A stretch of 64,000 nucleotides of DNA from Vreelandella sulfidaeris (GTDB taxonomy: Bacteria > Pseudomonadota > Gammaproteobacteria > Pseudomonadales > Halomonadaceae). Made by a program: the position numbers and the translations under genes. The stretch is from the NCBI GenBank assembly GCA_007182875.1, contig AP019514.1, forward strand, positions 4,092,001-4,156,000. The letters are read 5' to 3'. Positions 19,932 through 29,948 of the stretch are shown one piece after another. The notes below the pieces were generated by a model. The model did not search any database. It had not been told where the DNA came from and saw nothing but the letters and a program-made list of their open reading frames with translations. The stretch's first letter is position 1, and every line of letters starts with the position of its first letter.

Positions 19932-21292
19932 TTAACTCGCCAATTGCGCCAGCGCCTGTTCAAGCGATACCTGCTGGCGTTGGGTATACAGTTCAATCTC
20001 ATCTATCACGGTAGTCCCTAAAGCCTGCTCGAATTGCTGTTGGCTGGCGCTACTGCCGTAGTTATCGTGGCTGCTTTCGCCCAAATTGGACTGGAAAATA
20101 CCGGCCGCACTCACGGGTAAGAAATCTTCATAAATCATTGGTGTGACTGACAGGGAGCCCTGCTCGATCAGTTGATCGACTTGTTCTGCTGAAACCGACC
20201 CTTGCACCGACACTCCCTTCACGGCGTGGTAATGAAAGAAAGCTAGCGCTTCACGACGCAGAGTGGCGTAATCATCGGGGAACGCGGTAAACACTTCCGC
20301 CAAATGGGCTTGATGAGCGTCATTATCCGCGGCCTTGGGCGCGCTTTCTCGCGCCGTCGCCAGCAGGCGATCATAAAGCTCGCGTCCCTTTTGGGTTAAC
20401 GCAACACCGCGCTGCTCGATTTCACCAAAGCGCGCGGTGTGCTTGCCCTCGGCGGCATCCGCGAAAGCGATGGTTTCCTCTAACGCTTTGAAACTGGTCT
20501 GGCGCAAGAGTATCGGGCAGTCGCGGCGGGCGGGCCTTCAATGGTTGCTTTTGGGTCAATACCTACACTGGGCATACGTCGCTGTACTTCATCGATATCC
20601 AGCGTTCTCGGGGTTAGGTGATTAATGTGGGGCCCGCGGAAACAGACCACGTCGGCAATTAGCCGATGCTCATTATGTAAACGGTCATAAGTAGCCAAAT
20701 CGACCGTGGCGTTGTCATGCCAGCGGAACGTTTCCAGCGCCTCCTGAACAAACTGCTCGGCATCGGCAGCATTAAGCCCACCCTGCTGTTCAAAGCGCTC
20801 GATCAACGTTTTGACGTTGTCAGTAAAAATATCGCGACCACGTACAATCTTGCTCGCCTGTTCCCTTAGTTCGACTTTTTCAATCAGCTCAAGGCGCAGT
20901 AACGAGGTAAAAACACGAAAAGGATTGCGCTTGAGTGCACTATCAGCGACCGGACGAAACGCCGTGGAGTGAACGGGCACGCCTGCTGCCGACAGATCGT
21001 AATAGCCAACCGGCTCCATCCCCATCACCGCGAACATGCGACGTAGCATGGCAAGTTCGTCCGCGCTGCCCACTCGGATAGCGCCGTGTCGTTCTACGTT
21101 GATCCGCGTCAGCTCATCGCTATCCTGCAGCGCACTGTTAAGCGCAGGATTAGCAGCTAGCACCTCTCGATTAACGGCTTCAACCAGCGACAATAAAGTG
21201 CCGTATTGCGGCACCTCCTGCTGATACATCGCCGACATCGCGCTGGAAAACTGGTCGCGGATTTTATCGCTGCTAACGTACACTGAACACAT
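19932..21292 (-). CDS. DUF1338 / 2-oxoadipate dioxygenase-decarboxylase family protein
   Basis: About 454 residues, similar to E. coli YdcJ and to HglS of Pseudomonas, which converts 2-oxoadipate to D-2-hydroxyglutarate in lysine breakdown. Features: SAMSAMYQQEVPQYGTLLSLV, GYYDLSAAGVPVHSTAFRP, NHLTPRTLDIDEVQ, and PILLRQTSFKALEE across a frameshift near 20530 (a C lost in GCCCGC). I chose the ATG at 21292 (MCSVYVSSDKIRDQF) because AGGA precedes it and it fits the family start; an in-frame ATG lies nine codons upstream. The family match is firm, the exact substrate inferred. Confidence 0.8.
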
Positions 21293-21476
21293 GGCGCCAT
21301 CCTGATAATTAATAAGCATTCTCTACATAGTAGCGCTATTAGTAGCGAATGAATTTCATATTTTCCGCAGCTTGCTATACATAAAGCCCATTCAATGCAG
21401 GCTATAAAACCTGCCTGGAGCACGGTGCCAAACCTGTTACATTAAGCCCTTCACCCTGTGGACGTAGGCTGGCTCC

Positions 21477-22329
21477 ATGACGCTTCCTCTCTATTTAGGC
21501 CTACCGATGTGGGCCAATCAAGATTGGCTCGGTAGCCTTTATCCGCGCCATGCAAAATCCGAACTGTTAAGCGACTATGCCACGGTATTTTCGAGCGTTG
21601 AGGGCAATACCACCTTTATAGCGGTATACCAAAGCCCGAAACAGTCGCCGCCTGGGCACGCCAAGCCCCTTCCCACTTTCGTTTCTGCTTTAAGCTGCCG
21701 GCTAGCGTGACCCATGACCAACGGCTGACCCGTTTAGACCAAGCGTGGGATTTTTAGCCGCCCTTGAACCGCTTCACGATCGACTGGGTCCGACCATGGT
21801 CCAGTTACCGCGGGATTTTGGTCCCCAGGAGCTTCCTCAGCTTGAGGCGTTGCTCGCCGCTTGGCCGGCCATTTACCTTGCGCAGTAGAGGTACGCCACC
21901 CTGCGTTTTTCCACAAAGGGAGCGCAGAAATTGCTCTTAACCGCTTGTTGATAACTTATTCGGCCAACCGCGTGATGCTCGATGTTCGTCCGCTCTTCTC
22001 AACCCCGGCAAACGACCATATGGGCCTGGCCCATGCTCAGCAAGAAAAGCCGAAACTCCCGCTACACGTACTTTCCACGGCAAATTATCCGGTGATTCGC
22101 TTCATTGGCCATATTGACAAAACAATAAATAGTGGTTACTTCACCGCCTGGAAGGCTCAACTAAAGCTGTGGATAAATCAGGGGAAAACCCCTTTCTTAT
22201 TTGTGCATACTGCAGATAATCGTGAGTCCCCACAGATGGCCCGTTTACTTTATAACACGCTCGGAGAAGTGACCTCATTGCCTCCCCCTTGGCCCCTTTG
22301 CAGGTGAAAAGCAAAGCCAGCTGTTTTAG
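21477..22329 (+). CDS. DUF72 family protein (YecE-like)
   Basis: Function not established for the family; TIM-barrel fold, about 284 residues. Recognised by LYLGLPMWANQDWLGSLYP, FSSVEGNTTFYSG, HFRFCFKLPASVTH, LGPTMVQLPRDFGP, CAVEVRHPAFF and the tail PGPFAGEKQSQLF. Frameshifts near 21618 (TTT for TTTT), 21757 (TTTTT for TTTTTT), 21870 and 22290. The last joins the normal tail and puts the stop TAG at 22327-22329. Confidence 0.82.
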
Positions 22330-22388
22330 TCCTCCTTTTAGGTCAGCTAACTGGCATGCTTGCGGTTGATCAGATAAATTGCGCTTAC

Positions 22389-22459
22389 TTTCGGAAAAGG
22401 ACGCTGGCAATAACGCTATTTTCCGAAAACTCGCGTGTACAGCACGCAGTAACGTACAC
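22389..22459. promoter_or_regulatory. Two inverted repeats upstream of the NSS transporter
   Basis: TTTCGGAAAA at 22389-22398 is exactly mirrored by TTTTCCGAAA at 22419-22428 (20-base spacer). GTGTAC at 22435-22440 is mirrored by GTACAC at 22454-22459. Both lie in the 154-base gap before the gene at 22484. Possible operators; no regulator identified. Confidence 0.4.
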
Positions 22460-22483
22460 AACAATCGACTAAATGGGTGATGT

Positions 22484-23829
22484 ATGGCGAAGCTTGCACA
22501 TGCGCAGTGGTCATCGCGAATGACCTTTGTGCTGGCCGCCGCTGGTTCAGCGGTGGGCCTAGGGAATATCTGGAAATTCCCCCTACATGGTGGGCGAAAG
22601 CGGTGGGGCTGCTTTCGTCTTTGTCTATTTACTCTGTATCGCGCTGATTGGCTTGCCCATTCTCGTTTCTGAGTGGCTACTGGGGCGTCGTGGCCAGAAG
22701 AACCCTGCCAGCACGATGTCAGAGCTGGCCCGCACAGCGAATAAGCCTAAAGCATGGGCCATTGTTGGCATTAGCGGCATTATCGGGGCCTTTTTGATCT
22801 TGTCGTTTTACAGCGTGATTGGCGGCTGGTCGCTCTACTACACCTTAAACTCGGTCAGCGGTGCCTTTAGTGGTCAAGACGCCGACGGTATTGGCGCACT
22901 GTTTAATGGCATGCTCAGTAACCCAGGATTACTACTACTGGGTCACTCGGTCTTTATGCTGTTGGTTATTGGCATTGTCGCCCGCGGTGTTACTAAAGGC
23001 CTTGAGGGTGCTGTGCGAATCTTGATGCCGGTACTCGCGCTATTGCTCGTTGTGCTTATCGGTTACGGCATGTCGACCGGCCACTTTGGCGAAGCACTAA
23101 CGTATATGTTCAACCCTGACTGGAGCAAACTTACAGCGGAAACCGTGCTAGCCGCCCTGGGCCACGCCTTCTTCACCCCTCTCTTTGGGGATGGGCATTA
23201 TGATGGCTTACGGCTCTTACCTGGGTAAAGATATCAATCTGCTGCAAACCGCCCGCACGGTTATCATCATGGATACCGTCATCGCCTTGGGCGCTGGTTT
23301 AGCCATTTTCCCAATCGTATTTGCGAATAACCTGGATCTTGCTTCAGGTCCTGGGTTGATTTTCGTCACTCTACCGCTGGCATTTGGCAATATGGACGGC
23401 GGCATAATCCTGGGCTTAATGTTCTTCTTGCTGCTCACGTTTGCGGCACTAACCTCGGCGATTTCACTGCTTGAGCCGGTGGTTGAATTCATTGAAGAAC
23501 GCACGCCGCTCAGCCGTGTCATGGCAACGGTTGTGGCAGGCGTAGGCGCCTGGTTACTGGGCATTGCGGCACTGCTTTCGTTCAATGTGTGGAGCGAGCC
23601 GCTCATGTTTGGGCTAGGCGTGTTTGATTTGCTGGATACGCTGACCAGCAAAATAATGCTGCCGCTGACGGGGCTAGGTGCGATTCTTTTCACCGCCTGG
23701 TGCTTAGAGCGCAAGAGTGTAGAAGCGGAACTTGGGCTTTCAGAGACCGGTAAGAGTGTATGGAATATCATCGCGCGCTATTTAGCGCCCGCTGGCGTTA
23801 TCGCTGTGTTCGTGACAGGGCTTATTTAA
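22484..23829 (+). CDS. Sodium-dependent transporter (neurotransmitter:sodium symporter family)
   Basis: LeuT/SNF-type Na+-coupled carrier, about 449 residues and 11-12 helices. The N-terminal signature is SRMTFVLAAAGSAVGLGNIW, then FPYMVGESGGAAFVFVYLLC after a frameshift near 22580 (CCCCC where CCCC fits). SFYSVIGGWSLYY and LGMGIMMAYGSYLGKDINLL follow, the latter across a shift near 23180 (ACCCC where ACCC fits). These two are over-calls, unlike most here. The substrate is probably an amino acid or other small zwitterion. Confidence 0.88.
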
Positions 23830-23877
23830 AGTAAGCCGTCACTATCCTACTGTTTGCTAGCCCCAGAAAAGCTAGCC

Positions 23878-24092
23878 TCAGTGCAATTCGCTCTCTTGCC
23901 GATCTTCATCGGGCAAGGGGGCGATATCCCGCGATAATTTCTGAAACTCACGATGCAACTCAATACCGCGACGCGCTCTTAAGCTTCGCTGGCAGCGCTA
24001 CGCTGGCGCTGAGCGTGCTCATCCACTTGCATGCTCATAAAGATATCGAGCAATTCGCTTTTAACCGAGGTGATTCGTTCGACGTTTCTCAT
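23878..24092 (-). CDS. Small unrecognised protein
   Basis: About 71 residues in two frames. The ATG at 24092 has GGAGGA nine bases upstream. It reads MRNVERITSVKSELLDIFMS to about residue 39, then a frameshift near 23975 continues RARRGIELHREFQKL and ends DRQESELH with a TGA at 23878-23880. Charged, soluble, alpha-helical in appearance. The strong ribosome site and the sensible frame after a single base make it a likely gene. No family recognised. Confidence 0.55.
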
Positions 24093-24455
24093 AATCGACG
24101 TTCCTCCAGGTGAATATGCCTTCTTCCACCTGCATCCATGGCGACTGTTATGATGCAGTGCGGCACTTCAATTCTTACTATAACTTACTTGACAAAATGA
24201 TGACTAATCTTAAAAAATTTGCTTAACGGCCTTTAAACGCTGGCAAAACGCCGCCTGTTAGTCAGTAGCTCTATTCACATAGACAGTAAATCGGTCCCCA
24301 TAAGAAGTAGCTCTGCCCACATAGTTAGTGGCCCCGCCCACTCATTGAGGCATACTGTGGTCACCAGCATTAAAGCAACGCAAAGCTAGCAAAGAGCAAA
24401 TAGGCTAAAACGATCGTTTAAAACATTTGTGTATTAACGTACTGTTGTATACCTG
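24093..24455. other. Intergenic stretch with a 24-bp degenerate direct repeat
   Basis: No gene seen. AGTAGCTCTATTCACATAGA at 24264-24283 (repeat extends to 24287) recurs as AGTAGCTCTGCCCACATAGT from 24306 (to 24329), 19 of 24 positions equal. A third partial echo, GTGGCCCCGCCCACTCATTG, follows. The rest is AT-rich promoter-like sequence shared by the small gene and hexR. Confidence 0.5.
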
Positions 24456-24487
24456 TTTGTTGAGCACCTAATTTGTTGAGCACCTAA
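24456..24487 (+). repeat. Perfect 16-bp tandem duplication at the hexR ribosome site
   Basis: TTTGTTGAGCACCTAA occurs twice head to tail. The second copy runs directly into GGAG, so its last AA completes the AAGGAG ribosome site used by the GTG at 24498. Confidence 0.85.
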
Positions 24488-24497
24488 GGAGCTGAAC

Positions 24498-25358
24498 GTG
24501 AGTCGCGCCCTGTTCGATGAAATGAGACGCCGCATGGAGCACTTTCGACGCTCCGAGCAAAAGGTGGCGCGGTTTGTACTGCGCAATCCAGAAGAGGTCA
24601 TCCACATGCGTATCGTGGATTTGGCCACCGAAGCCACCGTTAGCGAACCCACTGTGGTGCGCTTTTGTCGTGCGTTGGGTTGCAATGGTTTTCAGGATTT
24701 CAAGCTACAGCTAGCGCAAATGCTGGCCAGTGGCAGCCAGTTCGCGCAGTTCTCCATGAACGATAGCGACTCTGTCGCTGAATTCTCCCACAGCATTTTT
24801 GACTCTACCGTGGGCACATTGCTCTCGGTGCGAGACCGGCTGGATAATGAATCCCTAGGGCGTGCGGTGAATGCGCTGGCAATGGCTAATCGCGTGGAGT
24901 TTTACGGCTTTGGCGCGTCTGGTGCCGTGGCCTTTGATGCCCAACACAAGTTTTTCCGATTACAAATTTCTACCTCAGCCTACGCCGACCCCCATATGCA
25001 GAATATGTCGGCGGTGACGTTAAAAGAGGGCGATGTGGTCGTAGCGATTTCACAAACCGGGCGCACCAAAGCGCTGGTAGCCAGCGTGCGCTTGGCTCGT
25101 GAAGCGGGTGCGACAGTCATAGGCCTATGCCCCAGCGGCTCACCCCTTGCTGAAGAGGTCAGCCTGCCGCTGTATATCGATGTTCATGAAGACACCGAAA
25201 TCTACACCCCGCTTAGCTCGCGCATTGCCCACCTGGTCCTGATCGATGTACTCGCTGTCGGCGTGGCCAAAACCCGCGGGCCGAAACTCGCCGAACAGCT
25301 CAAAGCGGTTAAAAGAGCCTTAACACGCTGCGCTTTCCTGAAGAATCCTAATCGTTAA
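24498..25358 (+). CDS. hexR: HexR-like transcriptional regulator (RpiR family)
   Basis: Residues 1-75 are the RpiR-type helix-turn-helix (SRALFDEMRRRMEHFRRSEQ, then TVSEPTVVRFCRALGCNGFQ); residues 120-250 are a SIS sugar-phosphate domain (FYGFGASGAVAFDAQHKFFR, VAISQTGRTKALV). In relatives HexR represses central sugar metabolism and senses 2-keto-3-deoxy-6-phosphogluconate. Start GTG at 24498 after AAGGAG. A base is probably missing near 25317 (GCC for GCCC): the repaired tail is LNTLRFPEES with the stop at 25349-25351. No sugar genes adjoin it, so targets lie elsewhere. Confidence 0.83.
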   Translation: MSRALFDEMRRRMEHFRRSEQKVARFVLRNPEEVIHMRIVDLATEATVSEPTVVRFCRALGCNGFQDFKLQLAQMLASGSQFAQFSMNDSDSVAEFSHSIFDSTVGTLLSVRDRLDNESLGRAVNALAMANRVEFYGFGASGAVAFDAQHKFFRLQISTSAYADPHMQNMSAVTLKEGDVVVAISQTGRTKALVASVRLAREAGATVIGLCPSGSPLAEEVSLPLYIDVHEDTEIYTPLSSRIAHLVLIDVLAVGVAKTRGPKLAEQLKAVKRALTRCAFLKNPNR

Positions 25359-25366
25359 CCTGTATA

Positions 25367-25388
25367 CACAGCCAGTTCGCTGGCTGTG
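25367..25388 (+). terminator. Terminator after hexR
   Basis: CACAGCCAG-TTCG-CTGGCTGTG: a 9-bp stem closed by a stable UUCG tetraloop; TTTTT follows 17 bases later. Confidence 0.65.
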
Positions 25389-25427
25389 CTAGACTAGCCG
25401 CCTATTTTTGATCCGGCAGCGGCTACT

Positions 25428-27622
25428 ATGGACGACGTCACGGCGATTCTCGATCAGCTCAACTCCGCCCAGCGCGAAGCAGTGAGCGCCCCCAAGGTAA
25501 CCTGTTGGTGCTCGCAGGCGCAGGCTCCGGCAAAACCCGTGTGCTGGTTCATCGTATTGCCTGGCTGATGCAGGCCGAAGGGCTTTCACCCTACGCGCTA
25601 CTGGCGGTCACCTTTACCAATAAAGCCGCCAAAGAGATGCGGACACGTCTTGAGGCGCTGCTGAGCATCTCGATGCGCCATGTGTGGTAGGCACCTTTCA
25701 CTCCATCGCCCACCGCCTGCTGCGCACCCACTGGCAGGATGCCCGACTGCCGCAACACTTTCAGATTATCGACTCCGACGATCAGTTACGCCTGGTCAAG
25801 CGGCTGTTGAAAGATTACTCAATCGACGACGAACGCTATCCGCCGCGTCAGGTGCAGCATTTTATTTCCGGCTGCAAAGAGGGAAGGACTGCGCCCCACC
25901 AGGTGAATGTGGATGGCGATGCTTATATGGGCCAGATGGTCGAACTCTACGAACGCTACCAACTCACCTGCGAACGGGGCGGCTTGGTTGATTTCGGTGA
26001 ATTGCTGCTGAGAAGCCTTGAGCTGCTGCGCGATAACCCAGCGCTTTTGAAGCACTACCAAGAGCGCTTTGGTCACGTCCTGGTAGATGAGTTTCAAGAT
26101 ACCAATACCCTGCAATACGCCTGGCTAAAACTGCTCACCGGCATGAAGACGCCGATGACCGCCGTCGGCGATGACGACCAGTCAATCTACGGCTGGCGCG
26201 GCGCCAAAGTGGAAAATATCAGCCGCTTTGAGCAGGAATTCCCGCAAACCCATACCGTGCGACTAGAGCAGAACTATCGCTCCACCAGCGCGATTCTGGA
26301 GGCCGCCAATACACTGATCAGCCACAACAGCGAGCGGATGGGTAAAAACCTGTGGACTGACGGTATCGAAGGCGAGCCGATCTCGATTTACGCCGGGTTT
26401 AACGACCTGGAGGAAGCGCGCTATATCGTCGATACCATCAAAGAGAAGGTCGACGAAGGCTTTAACCGCCGCGATATCGCGATTCTCTATCGCTCCAACG
26501 CCCAGTCGCGGCTGCTGGAAGAGACGCTGATTCGCCAAGGCATGCCCTACCGCATTTACGGCGGTCATCGCTTTACGAGCGCCTGGAGATCAAGAATGCC
26601 CTGGCCTACCTTCGCCTGATGCTCAACCGCGATGACGACGCCTCGCTGGAGCGGGTGATCAACGTCCCCACCCGCGGTATCGGCACGCGCACGGTAGAGA
26701 TTGTCCGCCTGCGGGCTCGTGAACAAGGCATTCAGCTGTGGCAGGCACTCCACGATGCGATTAACGATGGCACCTTGAAAGGCCGCGCGGCCAATGCAGT
26801 GCAAACCTTCGCCAACTTGATTGAGCAGCTCGATAACGATGCCTCGGGGATGGCGCTGCATGAAATTATCGATCACGTTACCGTCCATACCGGCCTGATT
26901 GAACACCATAAAAGCGAGCGCGGTGAGAAAGGCCAAGCGCGGGTCGAGAACCTGGAAGAGCTGGTTACCGCGGCTCGCGCTTTTACACAAGGCGATGTTT
27001 TCGAAGCGCCCGAAGCGGGGAAGGCATGGCGGCGTTGGAAGCATTCCTCTCGGAAGCGGCGCTTAATGCAGGTGACCACGAAGCCGAAGAGTTTGAAGAC
27101 AGTGTCCAGTTAATGACGCTGCACTCCGCCAAAGGTTTGGAGTTCCCCGTAGTGTTTATTGCCGGGGTCGAGGAGGGCTGTTTCCGCATAAGATGTCTAT
27201 CGAGGAGCCGGGCAGGCTCGAAGAGGAGCGCCGGCTCTGCTACGTAGGCGTTACCCGCGCCATGCAAAAACTCTACCCTCACACGCCGAAACCCGTCGCC
27301 TGCACGGCAAAGAGGTGTTTCCGCGGCCCTCACGCTTTTTTGCGCGAACTACCGCCGCACCTGCTGGAAGAAGTGCGCTTGCGCGGGCATATTTCTCGCC
27401 CGGTGACCGCCTCACGTACCTCCCTTTGCCCAGCAAAGCGTCGAGAGTAGCGGCGATTTACCCGCCCTGCATGTTGGCCAGGGGGTTGAGCACCCGGTCT
27501 TCGGCGAAGGAATTATCCTTAACGCGGAAGGCGAAGGGGCCCGCGCCCGTGTCCAGGTCAGCTTTGAAGGCGAAGGCGTCAAATGGTTGGTACTTGGCTT
27601 TGCCAAACTGACGCCACTATAG
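25428..27622 (+). CDS. uvrD: DNA helicase II
   Basis: Superfamily 1 helicase of mismatch and nucleotide-excision repair. Motifs in order: Q-motif LNSAQREAV, Walker [24 protein letters not shown], Walker [76 protein letters not shown]. The C-terminal Tudor-like end is [17 protein letters not shown]. About 731 residues. Frameshifts near 25493, 25687, 26570, 27017, 27182, 27270 and 27425, mostly single homopolymer losses (for instance GGGG for GGGGG at 27017). The UvrD match extends along the full length, better than Rep. Confidence 0.9.
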
Positions 27623-27642
27623 GCAACTTTCAAGAGGGCATT

Positions 27643-28122
27643 ATGAAACAACGCTTTAAACGCCTATTTCCTGAAGTTAGTAACGGTTGGCAAACACTGA
27701 GCGGCTACCAGCGCTTTGAACGTTTAGTATCAATGGTGCTGACCCTGGCCATCGGCGGAGCCGTGCTAGTGGCCATGTACTATCTGGTGATTCACGTGGT
27801 ACAGCTGCTGTTTATTCAGAGCCGTGATCCCTTCGACTACCGCGTATTTCAAGCGTTATTCGACATGATTCTTACCGTCTTAATTGCCATGGAATTCAAC
27901 AATTCTATCATTCGCACGATGACCAGTGGGAAAGGCTTTATTCACGTCGAAATCGTGGTGTTAATTGCGATTATGGCATTGGTGCGCAAATTTATGGTGT
28001 TGGATATGGAAGTCATCGATCCTTGGCAAATTGGTGCGCTATCGCTGGCGGTCTTGGCGTTAGGCGGCTGCTATTGGCTAGTGCGTCATGGCAACAGCAT
28101 GAAAGACGCAGCGGATGATTGA
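27643..28122 (+). CDS. psiE: PsiE-like phosphate-starvation-inducible membrane protein
   Basis: Intact, 159 residues with four hydrophobic helices. Features: FNNSIIRTM preceded by LTVLIAMEF, and VEIVVLIAIMALVRKFMVLD, typical of PsiE. The role of the family is unknown. GAGGG precedes the ATG. It follows uvrD by 20 bases and may be co-transcribed. No Pho box seen before it. Confidence 0.82.
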   Translation: MKQRFKRLFPEVSNGWQTLSGYQRFERLVSMVLTLAIGGAVLVAMYYLVIHVVQLLFIQSRDPFDYRVFQALFDMILTVLIAMEFNNSIIRTMTSGKGFIHVEIVVLIAIMALVRKFMVLDMEVIDPWQIGALSLAVLALGGCYWLVRHGNSMKDAADD

Positions 28123-28228
28123 TCAGAAGGCTTGCGAGCTAAATTCGCTATAAAGCATACTAACAAACGAACATGGCGCACTTAGCGCCCTATAACAACA
28201 GCATGATTACTTTTGGAGTTTTGCTCAC

Positions 28229-29322
28229 ATGCAACGCCGTAACTTTCTCAAAACCGTTGGCCTAGGTGCCGCCGGTGTCGCTGCTGCCCCTTTGTAACCA
28301 CTTCAAGTGCGCGCGCTCAAGAGACCTACACGTGGGATATGGTCACCTCGTGGCCGAAAAACTTTCCTGCCCTGGGCACTGGCGCAAATGACTTCGCCCG
28401 TCGGGTCGAGCAACTTTCCAATGGTCGCATGCAAATCCGTGTACATGGCGCGGGTGAACTAGTACCCGCACTCGAAGTATTCGACGCCGTGGCGGCCGGT
28501 ACCGCTGAAATGGGTCACTCTGCGTCTTACTATTGGCGCGGCAAAGTGGCTGCCTCGCAGTTTTTTACCGCCGTACCGTTCGGTATGAACACCACCGAAA
28601 TGAACGCCTGGTTGTACCATGGCGGCGGCCAGGAACTGTGGGATGAAATCTACGCTAACCACAACCTGAAACCCTTTGCAGTCGGTAACACCGGCACACA
28701 AATGGCGGGCTGGTTTAAGAAAGAAATCAACTCACTGGAAGATATGCAGGGCTGAAATTACGCCTGCCTGGCTTGGCGGGCGAGGCCATGAATGGCATCG
28801 GTGTGAGCACCGTCAACATGCCGGGGTCTGAGATTTTCACCTCGCTGCAAACCGGCGCTCTGGATGCCGCTGACTGGGTTGGGCCCTATAACGACCTGGC
28901 CTTTGGCCTGCACCAAGTGGCTGATTACTACTACACCTCGGCGTGGAACGAGCCAACGGCTGTGCTGGAAGGTACGATCAACCTTGATGCGTGGAATGCG
29001 CTCCCTGAAGATCTACAGGACGTCATTCGCGAAGCCGCCCGCGCGTCTAACTTGGCAATGATCAGCGAATTCGCCTTCCGTAATGCCCAGGCGTTGGAAG
29101 CACTGGTCGATGAGCACGGCGTTCAACTGCGCACCTTCCCTGAAGACGTCATGGCGGCACTTTACACCCTCGTCACAGGAAGCCATTCAGCGCCAGATAG
29201 ACAGCGATGAGGAGTCACGCCGTGTGTATGAATCTTATTCAGCGTTTCAGAAACTCCTACGTCCGTTTAGTGACGTGGGCGAATACGCCTATCTCAAGAA
29301 TCGTGACAACGTAGATGCCTAA
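28229..29322 (+). CDS. TRAP transporter solute-binding protein with Tat signal
   Basis: Residues 1-30 hold a twin-arginine signal (MQRRNFLKTVGLGAAG, cut probably after SARA), so it is exported folded. The mature part is a DctP fold of the mannitol/chloroaromatic type: TYTWDMVTSWPKNFPALGTG, GGGQELWDEIYANHNLKPF, KLRLPGLAGEAMNGIG, DAADWVGPYNDLAFGLH. About 365 residues. Frameshifts near 28296 (TTT for TTTT), 28752 (GGG for GGGG) and 29172. No dctQ or dctM lies beside it, so it must work with membrane subunits coded elsewhere. A weak GGCGC hairpin at 28174-28188 precedes it. Confidence 0.85.
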
Positions 29323-29349
29323 TCATTTAGGCAGATAAGCGGCAGGCAC

Positions 29350-29376
29350 GGCGCTCTTAGCGCCCTTTGCTATTTT
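29350..29376 (+). terminator. Terminator after the TRAP binding protein
   Basis: GGCGCT-CTT-AGCGCC: a 6-bp GC stem with three-base loop, followed by CTTTGCTATTTT. Confidence 0.65.
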
Positions 29377-29412
29377 GGGCTGGACCATCATTGAAGGGCT
29401 CTAAGAAGGGCG

Positions 29413-29829
29413 CTACTCGCTATGAACGGCTCTTATACGTCCATTATCGTCTAAGGCGACCATGACAAAACGCGCCTCCGTCACTTTTTTGACGCTCTTC
29501 TATCCGCTGCCCATGGGGCGGGCGCACCCAGACCTCGACGTCAATTTTGATTGAGCTATGGCCAATCTCTTGTACCTGGGTGTAGACGCTGACCATAGAG
29601 CCAACACGCACTGGACTTAAAAATCCATGGCTTCAATGGCTACAGTGGCCGTACGGCCACCCGCTTCACGCCCAGCTGCCAATTCAGCAGCCTGATCCAT
29701 TTGATTAACCAGCCACCCCCCGGGAATATCGCCATAAAGATTGGTATCTTGACGAGAAGCCAGTAATTTTAAAGTAAGCTTTCCTTGAGGGGCGGGTACG
29801 TCGTCCAAATCGGTTTCCAGAAGAGTCAT
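29413..29829 (-). CDS. Acyl-CoA thioesterase, hotdog fold (YciA-like)
   Basis: Hydrolyses acyl-CoA to free acid and CoA. About 139 residues. LKLLASRQDTNLYGDIPGGW carries the catalytic aspartate region of the acyl-CoA hydrolase group; the second half VATVAIEAMDFLSPVRVGSM and VEVWVRPPHG follows a frameshift near 29620 (TTTTT for TTTTTT). Another near 29490 has one T too many. The stop is TAG at 29413-29415. Convergent with the TRAP gene. Confidence 0.82.
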
Positions 29830-29948
29830 GGGTTAGTCGCTTAGTCAGTTTATTGTTGTAAACGTTGTAGAAAGTCTACGTTGTCGATGGGTATTGCTGC
29901 ATCGCAACACAAAGGGATGAATTTAGTTAACCATAAGAGGACGCCCGT

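Noticed and set aside
23855..23876. Terminator GCTAGC-GCTAGC after the NSS transporter
   Set aside because: Six-base self-complementary arms with a nine-base loop and no T-run; too weak to call.
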